From: Tritrichomonas musculus
Lineage: Eukaryota > Parabasalia > Tritrichomonadida > Tritrichomonadidae
Length of the DNA stretch: 64,000 nucleotides
NCBI GenBank assembly: GCA_039105265.1
Contig: JAPFFF010000016.1
Coordinates: forward strand, 558,001-622,000
Direction of reading: 5' to 3'
The notes under the pieces are model-generated. The model was given only the letters and a program-made list of their open reading frames with translations, searched no databases and was not told the origin of the DNA. Positions 1 through 9,590 of the stretch are shown here, one piece after another (positions within the stretch are counted from its first letter, which is position 1; each line of letters starts with the position of its first letter). The position numbers and the translations under genes were made by a program.

Positions 1-1114
1 TCTTTTTTTTTTACTGGTCACCAAAAAAAAAGTTCATTTTCGTTCGTTAATTTTTCGTTGAATATCAAACTTATAAAAATTTGGTCTTAGGAAACCCATC
101 ATCAATTCTAGTATTCTAATGATGTCGCGCCTCTAACTCAAGGTAAAATCAAAAATTGGAAATTAAATTTTTTTATATTTTTATTAAAAACCTAAATAAA
201 AAATTAGGGCCTGACAATCTCTAAGCTTATCATCCGAGATAATATATCATTATTCTGTTTTCTCTCAATCTTTTTACTGATTGTCGAATTAGACTTTGAA
301 AATTATATCCCAATATGTGGCTTTTAAATTTAAATTTTAATAATATATTTTAGCGCAAAATCAGATAAAACTTACTATTCAATTAACCAAGTTTGAAAAG
401 ATCGATTAATTACAAAATTTTAATATACAATTTCGTTTTTATTAAAACTTAAAGATTAAATAGCAAGAGTTTTTATAAAATTCCATTGATTGATACAGTT
501 AAATTAACAATTTAAGTTTTTCCTTTTTCTTTTTACTTGAAAAAGTAAAAAAATTTCTAAATATTTGCATTTGCCATAAAAAAACAATGATTCCAGAAGA
601 ACTTTTATTAATTTATTTTACACGTGATGCAAGTAATTATAGTGAATTTTTAAATATATTTGATGAATGAATTTGCATATTATAAAAATATTATATTAAT
701 TTAAATGATGATTTTTAAAATCGCTGATATTTTATTGATGTATAAGTTCTCAATATTTGATTTTTATATTTTGTTTTAATAAATGTTGGCTAATTAATAA
801 AAGATATAATTTCATGACAAAATCATAAAAAAGGAATAATAGTCTTTATCATTAGTTATTTATTTTCCTTATTGTTTTGTTGATATATATCAAGTTTGTT
901 TTTTAATTGAAAAGGAATGAGTAAAGTTTTTTTGGGATTTTATTTTTCATAAAACCACCTTAACCACACTATTTATTATTTTATGTTACGATAGAAATAT
1001 GAAATCAAACCAAACAATGGTTTTAATACTTCATGAAACATTAAAGATAATCTAAAAATAATAATAAATATGTTATAAATCAATTTTTAGACCTTAATAA
1101 TGTAAATAATGCAG
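1..1114. other. AT-rich stretch, no convincing gene
   Basis: No long open frame is visible. A short coding-like piece on the + strand from about 589 (begins MIPEELLLIYF) stays readable in one frame to about 770 only if several stops are ignored, so it may be a worn gene fragment. The rest is poly-A/T-rich intergenic sequence. Confidence 0.4.
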
Positions 1115-1975
1115 TTATTTATGATAAGTATTTCTAAGTCTTTTTGAATTTTTTGTGGACGACAGAGTTAACTGTCGTGACGCAGGCCTTTTTGGCAGTC
1201 TTCTAGATGAGACTGGAGAAATTGGAGCTGATGCAGCTTTTGGACGAATCTTTATTTCTTCACCATCAATTAAAACGAGTTTGCTAGTAGTTATTGGATT
1301 TTGCTCGATTGGAGCTTTTAATGTACAAGCTCTAACATCTAATCTTTTCTGGAGAACAGTATTAGCTTCATTATGCTTTCTTTCAATAAACGAAATATTT
1401 TTGAGATATATTTGCCTTGATGCTTCAATTTGAACTTTGTGCTTTTCAATCAATGCTTCTCTGAGTTGTGCATAATGAGAATGAACATCAACTTGCCTTT
1501 GTTCGTGGGTTTGATCTGTTACTTCATTACAGAGCTTGAGTTTAATGTTAGCAGTATCGTAGTTATGAATCATCGCACTTGTTTTAGCTTGTTGTCTTAG
1601 AATATTTGCTTCTGGAACTTGTCGAAGAGTGATCAATTCTAGCTCTTTAGCATATTTCTCTGCGAGCTGCTGTAATTCGAATGCTTGCTGTTCTTTTAAT
1701 GCAGCAATCTTTTTTTGATATTTAACTTTTTCATTGACAAGGTTCCTCGTTGATTCATTGTATTGGGCTTCAGAGTCAAAAAGTATTGCTTCTCTTTCAG
1801 CTTCATATGTCTTTTGGGCATTTTGAGCCATGCACGACTTGCTTAACTTCTTTATTTCTTTTTTTAATCTTTCCATATGGTTATCTATTTCACGAGCTTT
1901 ATTAAATTCTAATTCATTAACAGCCTTAATTCTTTCTGCGCGCAAGGCTACAAGCTCTCTTTGCAATTCCATCAT
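1115..1975 (-). CDS. Coiled-coil protein of unknown function
   Basis: This is a 286-residue intact frame starting at a genuine ATG (two Met codons in tandem). Residues 1-215 are almost wholly charged helical heptad-like sequence rich in Glu, Lys, Gln and Ala. Residues about 8-45 form a helical hairpin (AVNELEFNKAREIDNH...) that resembles the UVR motif seen in UvrB/UvrC and in several eukaryotic coiled-coil proteins; this resemblance is weak. The last 60 residues are basic and Ser/Pro-rich (for example SRRLPKRPASRQ), suggesting a disordered, possibly phosphorylated tail. There is no signal peptide or membrane segment. Such proteins are common in trichomonads and may be cytoskeletal, which is inference only. 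The gene stands alone, divergent in position from its neighbours, with about 530 bp of AT-rich spacer upstream. Confidence 0.75.
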   Translation of the reverse strand: MMELQRELVALRAERIKAVNELEFNKAREIDNHMERLKKEIKKLSKSCMAQNAQKTYEAEREAILFDSEAQYNESTRNLVNEKVKYQKKIAALKEQQAFELQQLAEKYAKELELITLRQVPEANILRQQAKTSAMIHNYDTANIKLKLCNEVTDQTHEQRQVDVHSHYAQLREALIEKHKVQIEASRQIYLKNISFIERKHNEANTVLQKRLDVRACTLKAPIEQNPITTSKLVLIDGEEIKIRPKAASAPISPVSSRRLPKRPASRQLTLSSTKNSKRLRNTYHK

Positions 1976-2509
1976 GTTTTTTTTGAATTATCATTGAAAA
2001 AATTTAATAGTTTATTCCTAGTTGAGCCTTTGAAAATTTATACATAAAAATATAAAGAATTTTCCAAATTTTAAAATATCTTAAAAAAATATTGAGTTAT
2101 TCAAAATATTAATATAAAATTAAAAATAATTATTTTATTATAATATAAAGGAATAATAAAATTTTTAATTTTGAACTAATTAATTCCATAAAATTTATGT
2201 TGTTTTTACTAATGTTTATTTTATGAATTTTTTTTTCAAAAAGTTATTGACAAAAATTATTCATGGATCTCCAAAAATACAATAATTTTATGATTTAGAT
2301 ATATAATGCCTGAACTTATCATAATCAAGTAAAAATTCATATGATGATAATAAACTCGCAACATACCAACCAATCAACGAATCAAAACTAATACGTTTAA
2401 TAAATAAAAATAAATCATTTAGTTATCAAAACCGAAAACAAGTATTCGAAATTGGACCAGATAAAAAGCAAGAACAAATGAAATATATATAAATATATAA
2501 TTAATTCAA
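1976..2509. other. Intergenic AT-rich spacer
   Basis: Nothing gene-like is visible. It contains one copy of the recurring motif TTCAAAAAGTT at 2235-2245, about 260 bp upstream of the coiled-coil gene. Confidence 0.5.
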
Positions 2510-3469
2510 TTATACTTTGAGAAGATACTTCATGCCCTTTTTAAGGCCTCCTTGAATATCTCCTTTCATTAATTTCTTTAAAATCTTCTTTTGAGCCTTT
2601 TTAAGTTTTTTATATTGATCATCATTCATACCAGGTGGCCTTGGTGGAGGAGGAGTATCACATGGATATCCATAAGGATAACCTTGATTTTGTTGAGGTG
2701 GAATTCCAGGCTGGTTATAAGTTTGTGGATAATATTGAGCTTGCTGTTGATCATACGGCTGCTGTGGGGGCATCATTACTGGCTGCTGTGGATATACTGG
2801 CTGTTGCGTGTATACTGGCTGCTGCGTATATGGTACTTGTTGAGGAGGTTGAGGATAAGGCGATTGCTGATATGCTTGAGGTTGAGGGTATGTTTGTTGT
2901 GGATAAAAAACTTGTGTTTGAGGATAGGACATTTGCTGCTGTGGTGATGCTGCTGGTTGCTGGTAATATTGCATTTGGGGTGGGTATTGTTGTGGAATTT
3001 GCCCAGGGGAATACATTCCAGGCATCGAACAACCTTTAATACTATGATCTTCATTTTCTTGGGGAATTTGCAAAAATGGTTGAGCATCTTTTGCTGCTAC
3101 ATGTGTAACGATATGAAGAATTCCTCCTTCTTGAACTTGCTCTGCTGGTATCATTGTGTACCATTGATCTACAACTGTTCCGACTGGCACCGATGCAAGT
3201 TGTAAAATTAAAGTAGAAATTATATCATCTTTGTAATTGTCTTTATCATAAAGCGTAATATATAATGACGTAGATTGAATATCATTTATTGGAATATGAA
3301 ATTCTTGATTCCAGCGCGGAGAACGTGTTTTTTCTATAACACTTGTTTTTTCTTTATAGGCTGATTGCGGTATAAGTTGAATAACACAATATGCATCAGT
3401 ACTATCAGCATCCATCACAGGAATATCTGATGCTTCTACAATACGAAGATGAAGTATCAATTCTTGCAT
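2510..3469 (-). CDS. C2-domain protein with Pro/Gln-rich tail
   Basis: This is a 319-residue intact protein starting at ATG. Residues 1-125 form a C2 domain: the first strand (LILHLRIVEASDIPVMD), the central SPRWNQEFHIPI strand-turn typical of C2 folds, and YDKDNYKDD late in the domain. The acidic residues at the two loops (MDADSTDAY and YDKDNYKDD) fit Ca2+-dependent phospholipid binding. Residues about 155-275 are Pro/Gln/Tyr-rich with YPQ and QPVYPQQ repeats, a disordered segment like those of annexin A7, sorbin-type or plant C2 'PPQ' proteins. The last 45 residues are very basic (KKLKKAQKKILKKLMK) and could bind acidic membranes or nucleic acid. A membrane-recruited trafficking role is likely but inferred. 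The Pro/Gln tract is encoded by a short degenerate repeat that yields long overlapping frames on the other strand; these are not genes. Confidence 0.85.
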   Translation of the reverse strand: MQELILHLRIVEASDIPVMDADSTDAYCVIQLIPQSAYKEKTSVIEKTRSPRWNQEFHIPINDIQSTSLYITLYDKDNYKDDIISTLILQLASVPVGTVVDQWYTMIPAEQVQEGGILHIVTHVAAKDAQPFLQIPQENEDHSIKGCSMPGMYSPGQIPQQYPPQMQYYQQPAASPQQQMSYPQTQVFYPQQTYPQPQAYQQSPYPQPPQQVPYTQQPVYTQQPVYPQQPVMMPPQQPYDQQQAQYYPQTYNQPGIPPQQNQGYPYGYPCDTPPPPRPPGMNDDQYKKLKKAQKKILKKLMKGDIQGGLKKGMKYLLKV

Positions 3470-4643
3470 AGTAAAATAAAAACTTTTTCAATCAGAATAA
3501 TTATCCCATTGAAAATATTTTATTCAATTATTGCAAATTACTCAAAATTAATATTTATCTAATATCTTAATAAATAATTAAAATAATTATATTATAAATG
3601 TAATTTATAATTTTTAAATTAATTTTACTCTATAAAATAAATTTTAAATTAAAATTTTAAAATAATTATTCTGATAAATATATTTTAATACAAACAATGA
3701 TTTATTTTTATTCAAAAAGTTACTATAAATTCAAATTCAAATCTCCATTAACACAAGATTGGTTTGCATTCAATTAAATATAACTACAAAATTCACTTGT
3801 TTGATGCTTTTTTTTTGAATTTTAAATATGAAGACGTATTATTCCAATGAACATCGTTATATTTGAAATATAAAATCTATTTTCATATCTCAAATCTGAA
3901 AAATAAATACACGATTCTATATGATGGTAGTTACTAATTCTTTCAAAAAGAAATGAAGTAGAGTTTGAAAATATTGAATAATTAATTGATATAATCATTG
4001 GATCATTTGATTGATTAATATCCAAAACATTAGAGAATATGAATTCTACCAATGAATTTCCTTCTTAATTACATATTCTCCAAATATAATCTTTAATGTT
4101 AATTCCTCAATCAATGTGATTTGACTGTTTTTTTTTAAACCATTAATATCTTGTTAAATACAATAGGAAGATATAATATTTTGTAATATTTACATATAAT
4201 TAAATATATTTAAAATAAATAGTAGTAATATTTTTCATTTTTAGTTAGCATTAATATAATCATATTTCTGTCTAAAATTTTTGACTCAGCTAGAAACATT
4301 GCCTTTATTTTTGGCTTATTTTAAAAAGGTATTTTTCTTAATTAAAGATGTATTGAATAAAAAAAAACATATAAACTATCCCTTTTAACATATGAAAGTA
4401 AAACAAAACATATGCTTAATATCTTTTAAAAGCATAAATATATTTTCAATATATAATTAAAATTAGAAAACAAATATAATTTAAAATTTAATTTATTCTA
4501 TTTAAAAATATTATAAAATTTAAATAATAAGATAATTATATTATTTTTTTTAAATGATATTATAGAAAATTGAATGATTTATTCCTCCCTTTAATATTAA
4601 AAATTTGAATATTTATTTGATCAAAGAAATAGAATTATTTTAG
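3470..4643. other. Intergenic spacer between divergent genes
   Basis: This is about 1.2 kb of very AT-rich sequence between the divergent C2 and Sel1/kinase genes, so it should hold both promoters. The motif TTCAAAAAGTT occurs at 3711-3721. A 76-codon open stretch on the - strand (3822-4052) has no ATG at its head and no recognisable similarity; I do not count it as a gene. No Inr-like motif directly precedes either start codon. Confidence 0.45.
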
Positions 4644-7600
4644 ATGTCTTCGAAAGTAATAAATTTTCATGATTTTACAGAATTGACCCAAATAATCGAG
4701 ACAAAATATACGAGCATATCCACAGCTAATAAAGTAGTCTCACCATGCCGCCAATATATATTTAAAACATTTTTATTTAATATGAATTCAAATTACCAAA
4801 AAAAATTTTTAGAAGTATTTCATCAAATCAGTTGCCACAAAAACCAATATCTACAATGCTACAAATACTATTCATTAATCTCATCACAGTCTCTTTTAAA
4901 GCCCACTTTTTCAATGAAATATATTTCCAATAAAACACTCGAAAAAATATTAAATGATCCAATTTTATTAAAGCAATTTCCATTAACAGATGCGATCAAA
5001 TGCTTATTTGCGGTAGCCCAAGGCATGTACTATCTTCACAGCCGTCTTATTTGCCATGGCGATTTATGTCCTTCAAATATTATTGTCGATGACGCAAATC
5101 AGTGCTATTTGGTCGATTTCGGACTCTATCCAATCAAGAAACTCTATTACAATCCCAACGATGTATTTACGGAGATTTATAAAGATCCAAAGATGGCTGG
5201 AGACCATCCAGCTTTTGGGAATGATATTTATTCGTATGGAATTTTGATTTGTCAAATCTGCCAAGCATATTTTCCCTCAAAAAGTTACAAAAATTTGAGA
5301 GATTTGGTAAAAAACTTTGATGCACGTAAGTATAAAAATTTTTCACCTTTTTTCATTGAATTAATCAAAGAATGTTTGAATGAAAATGTGAATGAAAGAC
5401 CTTCTTTTTTAGACATTTTAAATTCATTTCAAGAATCGAAACACATCATTAATTCTCAGCGAATTAATAAAATATACAATGATTTCACGAGCTCTATTTA
5501 TGCCATTAATTTGTCAGATTTGGGGGACCCCTTTGCATCGATTAAGGTAGGCGACATGTATTCCAAAGGAAAAATAGTTGAGAAAGACGCTGAAAAAGCG
5601 TTAGAATATTATAAAAAAGCTGCCCTATTGAAAAATTCAGAAGGACAGAATAATTACGGTGTTACGTTACAAGATGATTTCAATAAGAAGAAAAGAGGCA
5701 CCGACTTTTTGAGACTATCGGCCGAACAAGGAAATATTCATGGAATGTACAATTATGGCGTTTCTTTGATTAACGGAGAAGGCGTCAAGAAAGACTACAA
5801 TCGAGGTCTTTCGTTGTTGAAGAAGGCTGCAGACGCAGGCTATGATAGCGCACAGAGTACTTACGCCTTCATGGTATTGAATAACAAACCAACAAAAGAG
5901 CAAATTAACGAAGGCCTTGACTACTTGAAGATGGCAATGAATCAAGGAAATCCCGATGCTTATTACACGTATGGTGTAATCCTCTATTACGGACAAGTTG
6001 TTCCATTGAACATGAAGCTCTCAATGGAGTATTTCAAGATCGCTGCTGACTTGGGCGACGTTAGAGCAATGAAGGAATACGCCGACGGAAATTACGAAGG
6101 AAAAGGATTGCCGAAAAATAACGAGACGGCATTGACATATTACCAAAAGGCTTACGAAAAAGGAGACAATAGCGTAAAGAAGATATTGGACGAGTTGTCT
6201 CAAAAACAGATGGGCAAAAAAGCAGCAATTAGGAAAAAATTGGAAAAGATAAAAAATCAGGACGATACCGATCTTGACAATTCTGAATCATCATCGGAGG
6301 TTACATCTTCTGAAGTGTCAAACCAACCCTCTACGAAATCATTGAAAAAGTCAAAAGCAAAGGAACAAAATTTGAAATCTTCAAATTCCAATGTACAAGA
6401 AAAGAAGCAACAATCACCGTTACCAAAGATGACTGAAAAAGAAGATGAAACAACCAAAAAGAAGCAACAATCACCGTTACCAAAGATGACTGAAAAAGAA
6501 GATGAAACAACCAAAAAGAAGCAACAATCACCGTTACCAAAGATGCTTGAAAAAGAAGATGAAACAACCAAGAAGAAGCAACAATCACCGTTACCAAAAA
6601 TACCTGAAAAAGATGACGAAGCAGCCAAGAAGAAGCAACAGATAACAAAGTCACCAAAGAACACGCAGCAACGAACACTGCCGGTACCGAAGATTCCTGA
6701 GAAAGAAGACGAAGAAGGGAAGGAGAAACAGCAGCCAACTTTGACTGAACAAAAAGAGCCACAGTTTACACTGCCACAGCTTCCCAAGCTTCCAACGAAA
6801 GAAGAGCTAGAGAAAGTGAAGAAACAGCAACCGGCAGCAACCAAACCAGTCAAGAAGAATTCATCATTTTCGCTTCTTCAAATCTCCGAGCAGCAAGACG
6901 AAAAAGGAGATTCAGAAACCAGCAAGGCACAAAGCTCACAAAAGAAGCATTCAATAGACGACCTCTCGTCAACTTCATCCTCGTCTTCTGATTCGGAGCA
7001 AGACAAGACCAAGCCGAGGCAGACATCGCAGCCAGCACGGCGCAGGGAGCAACTTCCATTGAAATCGAAGCAGTCATCCAGTTCAGAATCATCAGAATCA
7101 GAACAACCGTTCATTGCACCACTGCCAACGCCGACGCTCCTCAGCCAGCTTCACGAAAACTCGGCGCAAGAGGACGACGATTCGCAGAACAATGAAAACG
7201 AGCCGAATCTTGATCAACCGCCTGAAGAATTGATCAAACAAGGCGACCGTTATCAGCAACAAAATCTTCTTGAAGAGGCCCTTCAATGCTATGAAAAAGC
7301 TGCTGAAAGAGGTTATCCTTCTGCCTATCTGAAGTGCGCAAAGGTCGTCAACCCAGCGATTGAAAAAGAGCTGAAATATTACGAGGCAGCTATCAGACAA
7401 AAAGTGCCAGGCGCTTTTGGCGAAATGAGAAAAGTTATCTTGAAACACTTCACATTTAACAAGAATAAGGATGAAATGATCAAGTACGCAAAGTACTTCG
7501 AAAAATACGACGACTTCTCTGACGCCGCTAGCCTCTATCGGCGCGCTAGAGATAAGGAGAACTTTTCTGTGGCTTACGAAAAAGCTAAGAAAAATATTCA

Positions 7601-7775
7601 AAGCATTCGAGACGGTTTGCAACAGTTCCACTTCGCTCAGCTGCTCGAAGGCAAAAAGGAGAACGATCTCGCCCTCTCTATGTACCAAAAGGCTCTCAAA
7701 AATGGCGTCGTGCAGGCTGAAGAAAATATTAAAAGCTTGAAAATCAAGCTAAACCAGGCTGAGTCTTTTAACTAA
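4644..7775 (+). CDS. Divergent kinase domain + Sel1 repeats, large protein
   Basis: This is a 1,043-residue intact protein. Residues about 35-265 are a divergent protein-kinase fold: the catalytic loop reads CHGDLCPSNI (HGD for HRD, the Asp and Asn kept) and the metal-binding loop VDFGL is kept, but no glycine loop is recognisable and the usual APE motif is not evident, so activity is doubtful. Residues about 290-520 hold Sel1-like/TPR repeats (for example NNYGVTL, YNYGVSLINGEG, YTYGVILYYG). Residues about 540-860 are low complexity, with four 19-residue copies of a KKKQQSPLPKM-type repeat (about 6403-6630) and Ser/Glu-rich linkers. Residues about 870-1040 return to Sel1/TPR-like helices. Sel1 arrays act as scaffolds, so a kinase-like scaffold is the best reading. 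GC content and codon choice shift upward towards the 3' half. The start is the first ATG after an upstream AT-rich spacer; no Inr is seen. Confidence 0.85.
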   Translation: MSSKVINFHDFTELTQIIETKYTSISTANKVVSPCRQYIFKTFLFNMNSNYQKKFLEVFHQISCHKNQYLQCYKYYSLISSQSLLKPTFSMKYISNKTLEKILNDPILLKQFPLTDAIKCLFAVAQGMYYLHSRLICHGDLCPSNIIVDDANQCYLVDFGLYPIKKLYYNPNDVFTEIYKDPKMAGDHPAFGNDIYSYGILICQICQAYFPSKSYKNLRDLVKNFDARKYKNFSPFFIELIKECLNENVNERPSFLDILNSFQESKHIINSQRINKIYNDFTSSIYAINLSDLGDPFASIKVGDMYSKGKIVEKDAEKALEYYKKAALLKNSEGQNNYGVTLQDDFNKKKRGTDFLRLSAEQGNIHGMYNYGVSLINGEGVKKDYNRGLSLLKKAADAGYDSAQSTYAFMVLNNKPTKEQINEGLDYLKMAMNQGNPDAYYTYGVILYYGQVVPLNMKLSMEYFKIAADLGDVRAMKEYADGNYEGKGLPKNNETALTYYQKAYEKGDNSVKKILDELSQKQMGKKAAIRKKLEKIKNQDDTDLDNSESSSEVTSSEVSNQPSTKSLKKSKAKEQNLKSSNSNVQEKKQQSPLPKMTEKEDETTKKKQQSPLPKMTEKEDETTKKKQQSPLPKMLEKEDETTKKKQQSPLPKIPEKDDEAAKKKQQITKSPKNTQQRTLPVPKIPEKEDEEGKEKQQPTLTEQKEPQFTLPQLPKLPTKEELEKVKKQQPAATKPVKKNSSFSLLQISEQQDEKGDSETSKAQSSQKKHSIDDLSSTSSSSSDSEQDKTKPRQTSQPARRREQLPLKSKQSSSSESSESEQPFIAPLPTPTLLSQLHENSAQEDDDSQNNENEPNLDQPPEELIKQGDRYQQQNLLEEALQCYEKAAERGYPSAYLKCAKVVNPAIEKELKYYEAAIRQKVPGAFGEMRKVILKHFTFNKNKDEMIKYAKYFEKYDDFSDAASLYRRARDKENFSVAYEKAKKNIQSIRDGLQQFHFAQLLEGKKENDLALSMYQKALKNGVVQAEENIKSLKIKLNQAESFN
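6403..6630 (+). repeat. 57-bp in-frame tandem repeat inside the Sel1/kinase gene
   Basis: There are four copies of a 57-bp unit encoding a 19-residue Lys/Gln/Ser-Pro repeat. The first two copies are nearly identical at the DNA level, and the later copies diverge (MTEKED becomes MLEKED, then IPEKDD). This indicates recent in-frame expansion from the 5' side. Confidence 0.85.
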
Positions 7776-8013
7776 TTTTCAAAAAATAAATAAGTTTTGA
7801 AATTCCAATTAATCAAGCTTTAAATAACTAAATTTTATTTTGGCATATTTTTTTTAATATATTTTTTTTAATATATTTTTAATATAGCATGCATTCACTT
7901 TTTGAGCTATTAAGTATCTACTTAGGTGAGGTTCAATACATGCCATTTTTTATCTTTAAAGAGTTAGTCGATTTTCACCTTTCAATGCTAGTTTCAGAGA
8001 TTACTTTAATATA

Positions 8014-8787
8014 TACAGCTGTTTCGGAAATAGATTAGAATTTTTTGGAAATAAAATAGCATGATTTGAATGGTTTATAAAACCGCTAAAATATTTTTGG
8101 AAATAAAATATTTTTTTTTGGAAATAAAAATGTGAACGATTATTTTGCATTCAATTTCGAGTATTTTTGTTGATGAAAAACATTTAAATCAGAAGCAAAT
8201 ATTAATTGCATCTGAACAATCTTTTGCCAATTTAATATATTTTGACAGATGTTATTAAAAAGATACTTTACAATTGATATTTCACCGATTACATAATATC
8301 TTTTTTAAATTATATCCTGGATAAAACAAAAAGAAAATTTCTTTTCAAATTCGATATAATAATCACTAATAATCATAAATAAAGTGATTTTTTCATTAAT
8401 GCAAGAGTTTTTTCAAAATATACATCATCATCAATTTTCATATTAAAAATCACAAAAAATGCATATTTGTCAATAAATTGAAGATTTTATTGAGTAATTT
8501 GGGATGAAAACAATATTTTTGTAATATCATATTAAAAACACAATAACATACTCTATGTTTCATATTGAACAGTTAAAAACAAAACTCGTGTATATATTAA
8601 CATAATAATGTGTAAAACGCCATAAAATTTCTTTAATCTATCTTTTAATTCTGTTTTTAAGTATGATAAAATTGAATATAAAATGATCGTTCCTATTTTA
8701 TTTCCAAAAAAAAAATATTTAATTTCCAAAAAAAATAAAACGGTTACTATTTTATTTCCAAAAAATTCTAATCTATTTCCGAAACAG

Positions 8788-8789
<2 letters not shown>
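8014..8789. mobile_element. Non-autonomous inverted-repeat element (Tc1/mariner-like MITE?)
   Basis: The ends are inverted repeats: the left end reads AGCTGTTTCGGAAATAGATT from 8017, and the reverse complement of the right end (8745-8789) matches it for more than 40 bp, including GAATTTTTTGGAAATAAAATAG. The subterminal motif TTGGAAATAAAAT is repeated further in on both sides. The interior (about 8130-8690) has no transposase frame. The left flank is TA-rich and the right flank is a TA microsatellite, so a TA target duplication fits but cannot be proved. The family assignment rests on that and on the TIR form only. Confidence 0.6.

Positions 8790-8822
<33 letters not shown>
8790..8822. repeat. 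(TA)n microsatellite
   Basis: This is about 16 TA dinucleotides directly abutting the right end of the inverted-repeat element. Confidence 0.9.
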
Positions 8823-8823
<1 letters not shown>

Positions 8824-9590
8824 CAAAGGTTATTTTTGTATTTTAAACTTTTTTTTTTATTATCAATTTTCAATACATGCCATTTTTGTGAGGCGTCAGA
8901 AGTTAATTGAGTTATTGTAAGCAGTGTAAGTACATACTAAATGAAAGTTATGTGGCTGTAAACATAAAAAAATTCAAACCACTTATCCCAATAATTTACA
9001 ATAATTTGTATTTATATTTGGTCAAACTAAAAAAGTATCCAGACGGTTTTCAGATTCAAAAAAAGAATTTTGAAAAGAATAGTATAAGTTACATCAAAAT
9101 TCATTTCTAACATAAAAATAAGGAATAAGTATTATGTTCATCATGGAAATCTATTTTTTTTTTTTTTATTATGATTCAAAAAAATTATATTTGATTAATA
9201 TATTAACGAAAATGTTTGCCATTGATGCTAATATATATTGAAATTGATTATTGGATTTAAAGAAGATGATCATATGTATTATAAATATTTTTATATAAAA
9301 CAAAGTATGTTAAAACCTAAGCTACTATTTCATAAAACGAACAAAATTATTGTTCACTATTTTGATCTATAATAAATCCTACAGTATTTTTTAAACTTTG
9401 CATGAAATTGCAAGTTACACAATCATTTTTTTTTTTTTTTTTTTTTTTAATTAACCCTAACCAAAAATAAAATTTGATGAAATACCATATTCAAAAAAGA
9501 AAAAAAACTTACATTTTTAATAAATATGCATTAAAATTAAATAAATTAAATAATTTTGTCAAAAATATTAAATAATATAGCTTTTTAATT
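8823..9590. other. AT-rich spacer with poly-T tracts
   Basis: No gene is evident. There are long T runs near 9150-9165 and 9427-9448. Short open stretches at 8907-9110 and 9509-9718 have skewed, low-complexity composition and no similarity I recognise. Confidence 0.5.

Larger units (their letters stand above)
7932..8887. repeat. 19-bp direct repeat flanking an inverted-repeat element
   Basis: TTCAATACATGCCATTTTT is found at 7932-7950 and again at 8869-8887, on the two sides of the inverted-repeat element and its TA tract. It may be a local duplication older than, or created with, the insertion. Confidence 0.6.

Noticed and set aside
2591-3205. Frames of 80-134 codons opposite the Pro/Gln-rich C2 gene
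   Set aside because: Low-complexity mirror of the Gln/Pro/Tyr repeats; no independent start or similarity.
3822-4052. 76-codon frame on the - strand
   Set aside because: No ATG at its head, no family recognised, lies in a probable promoter region.
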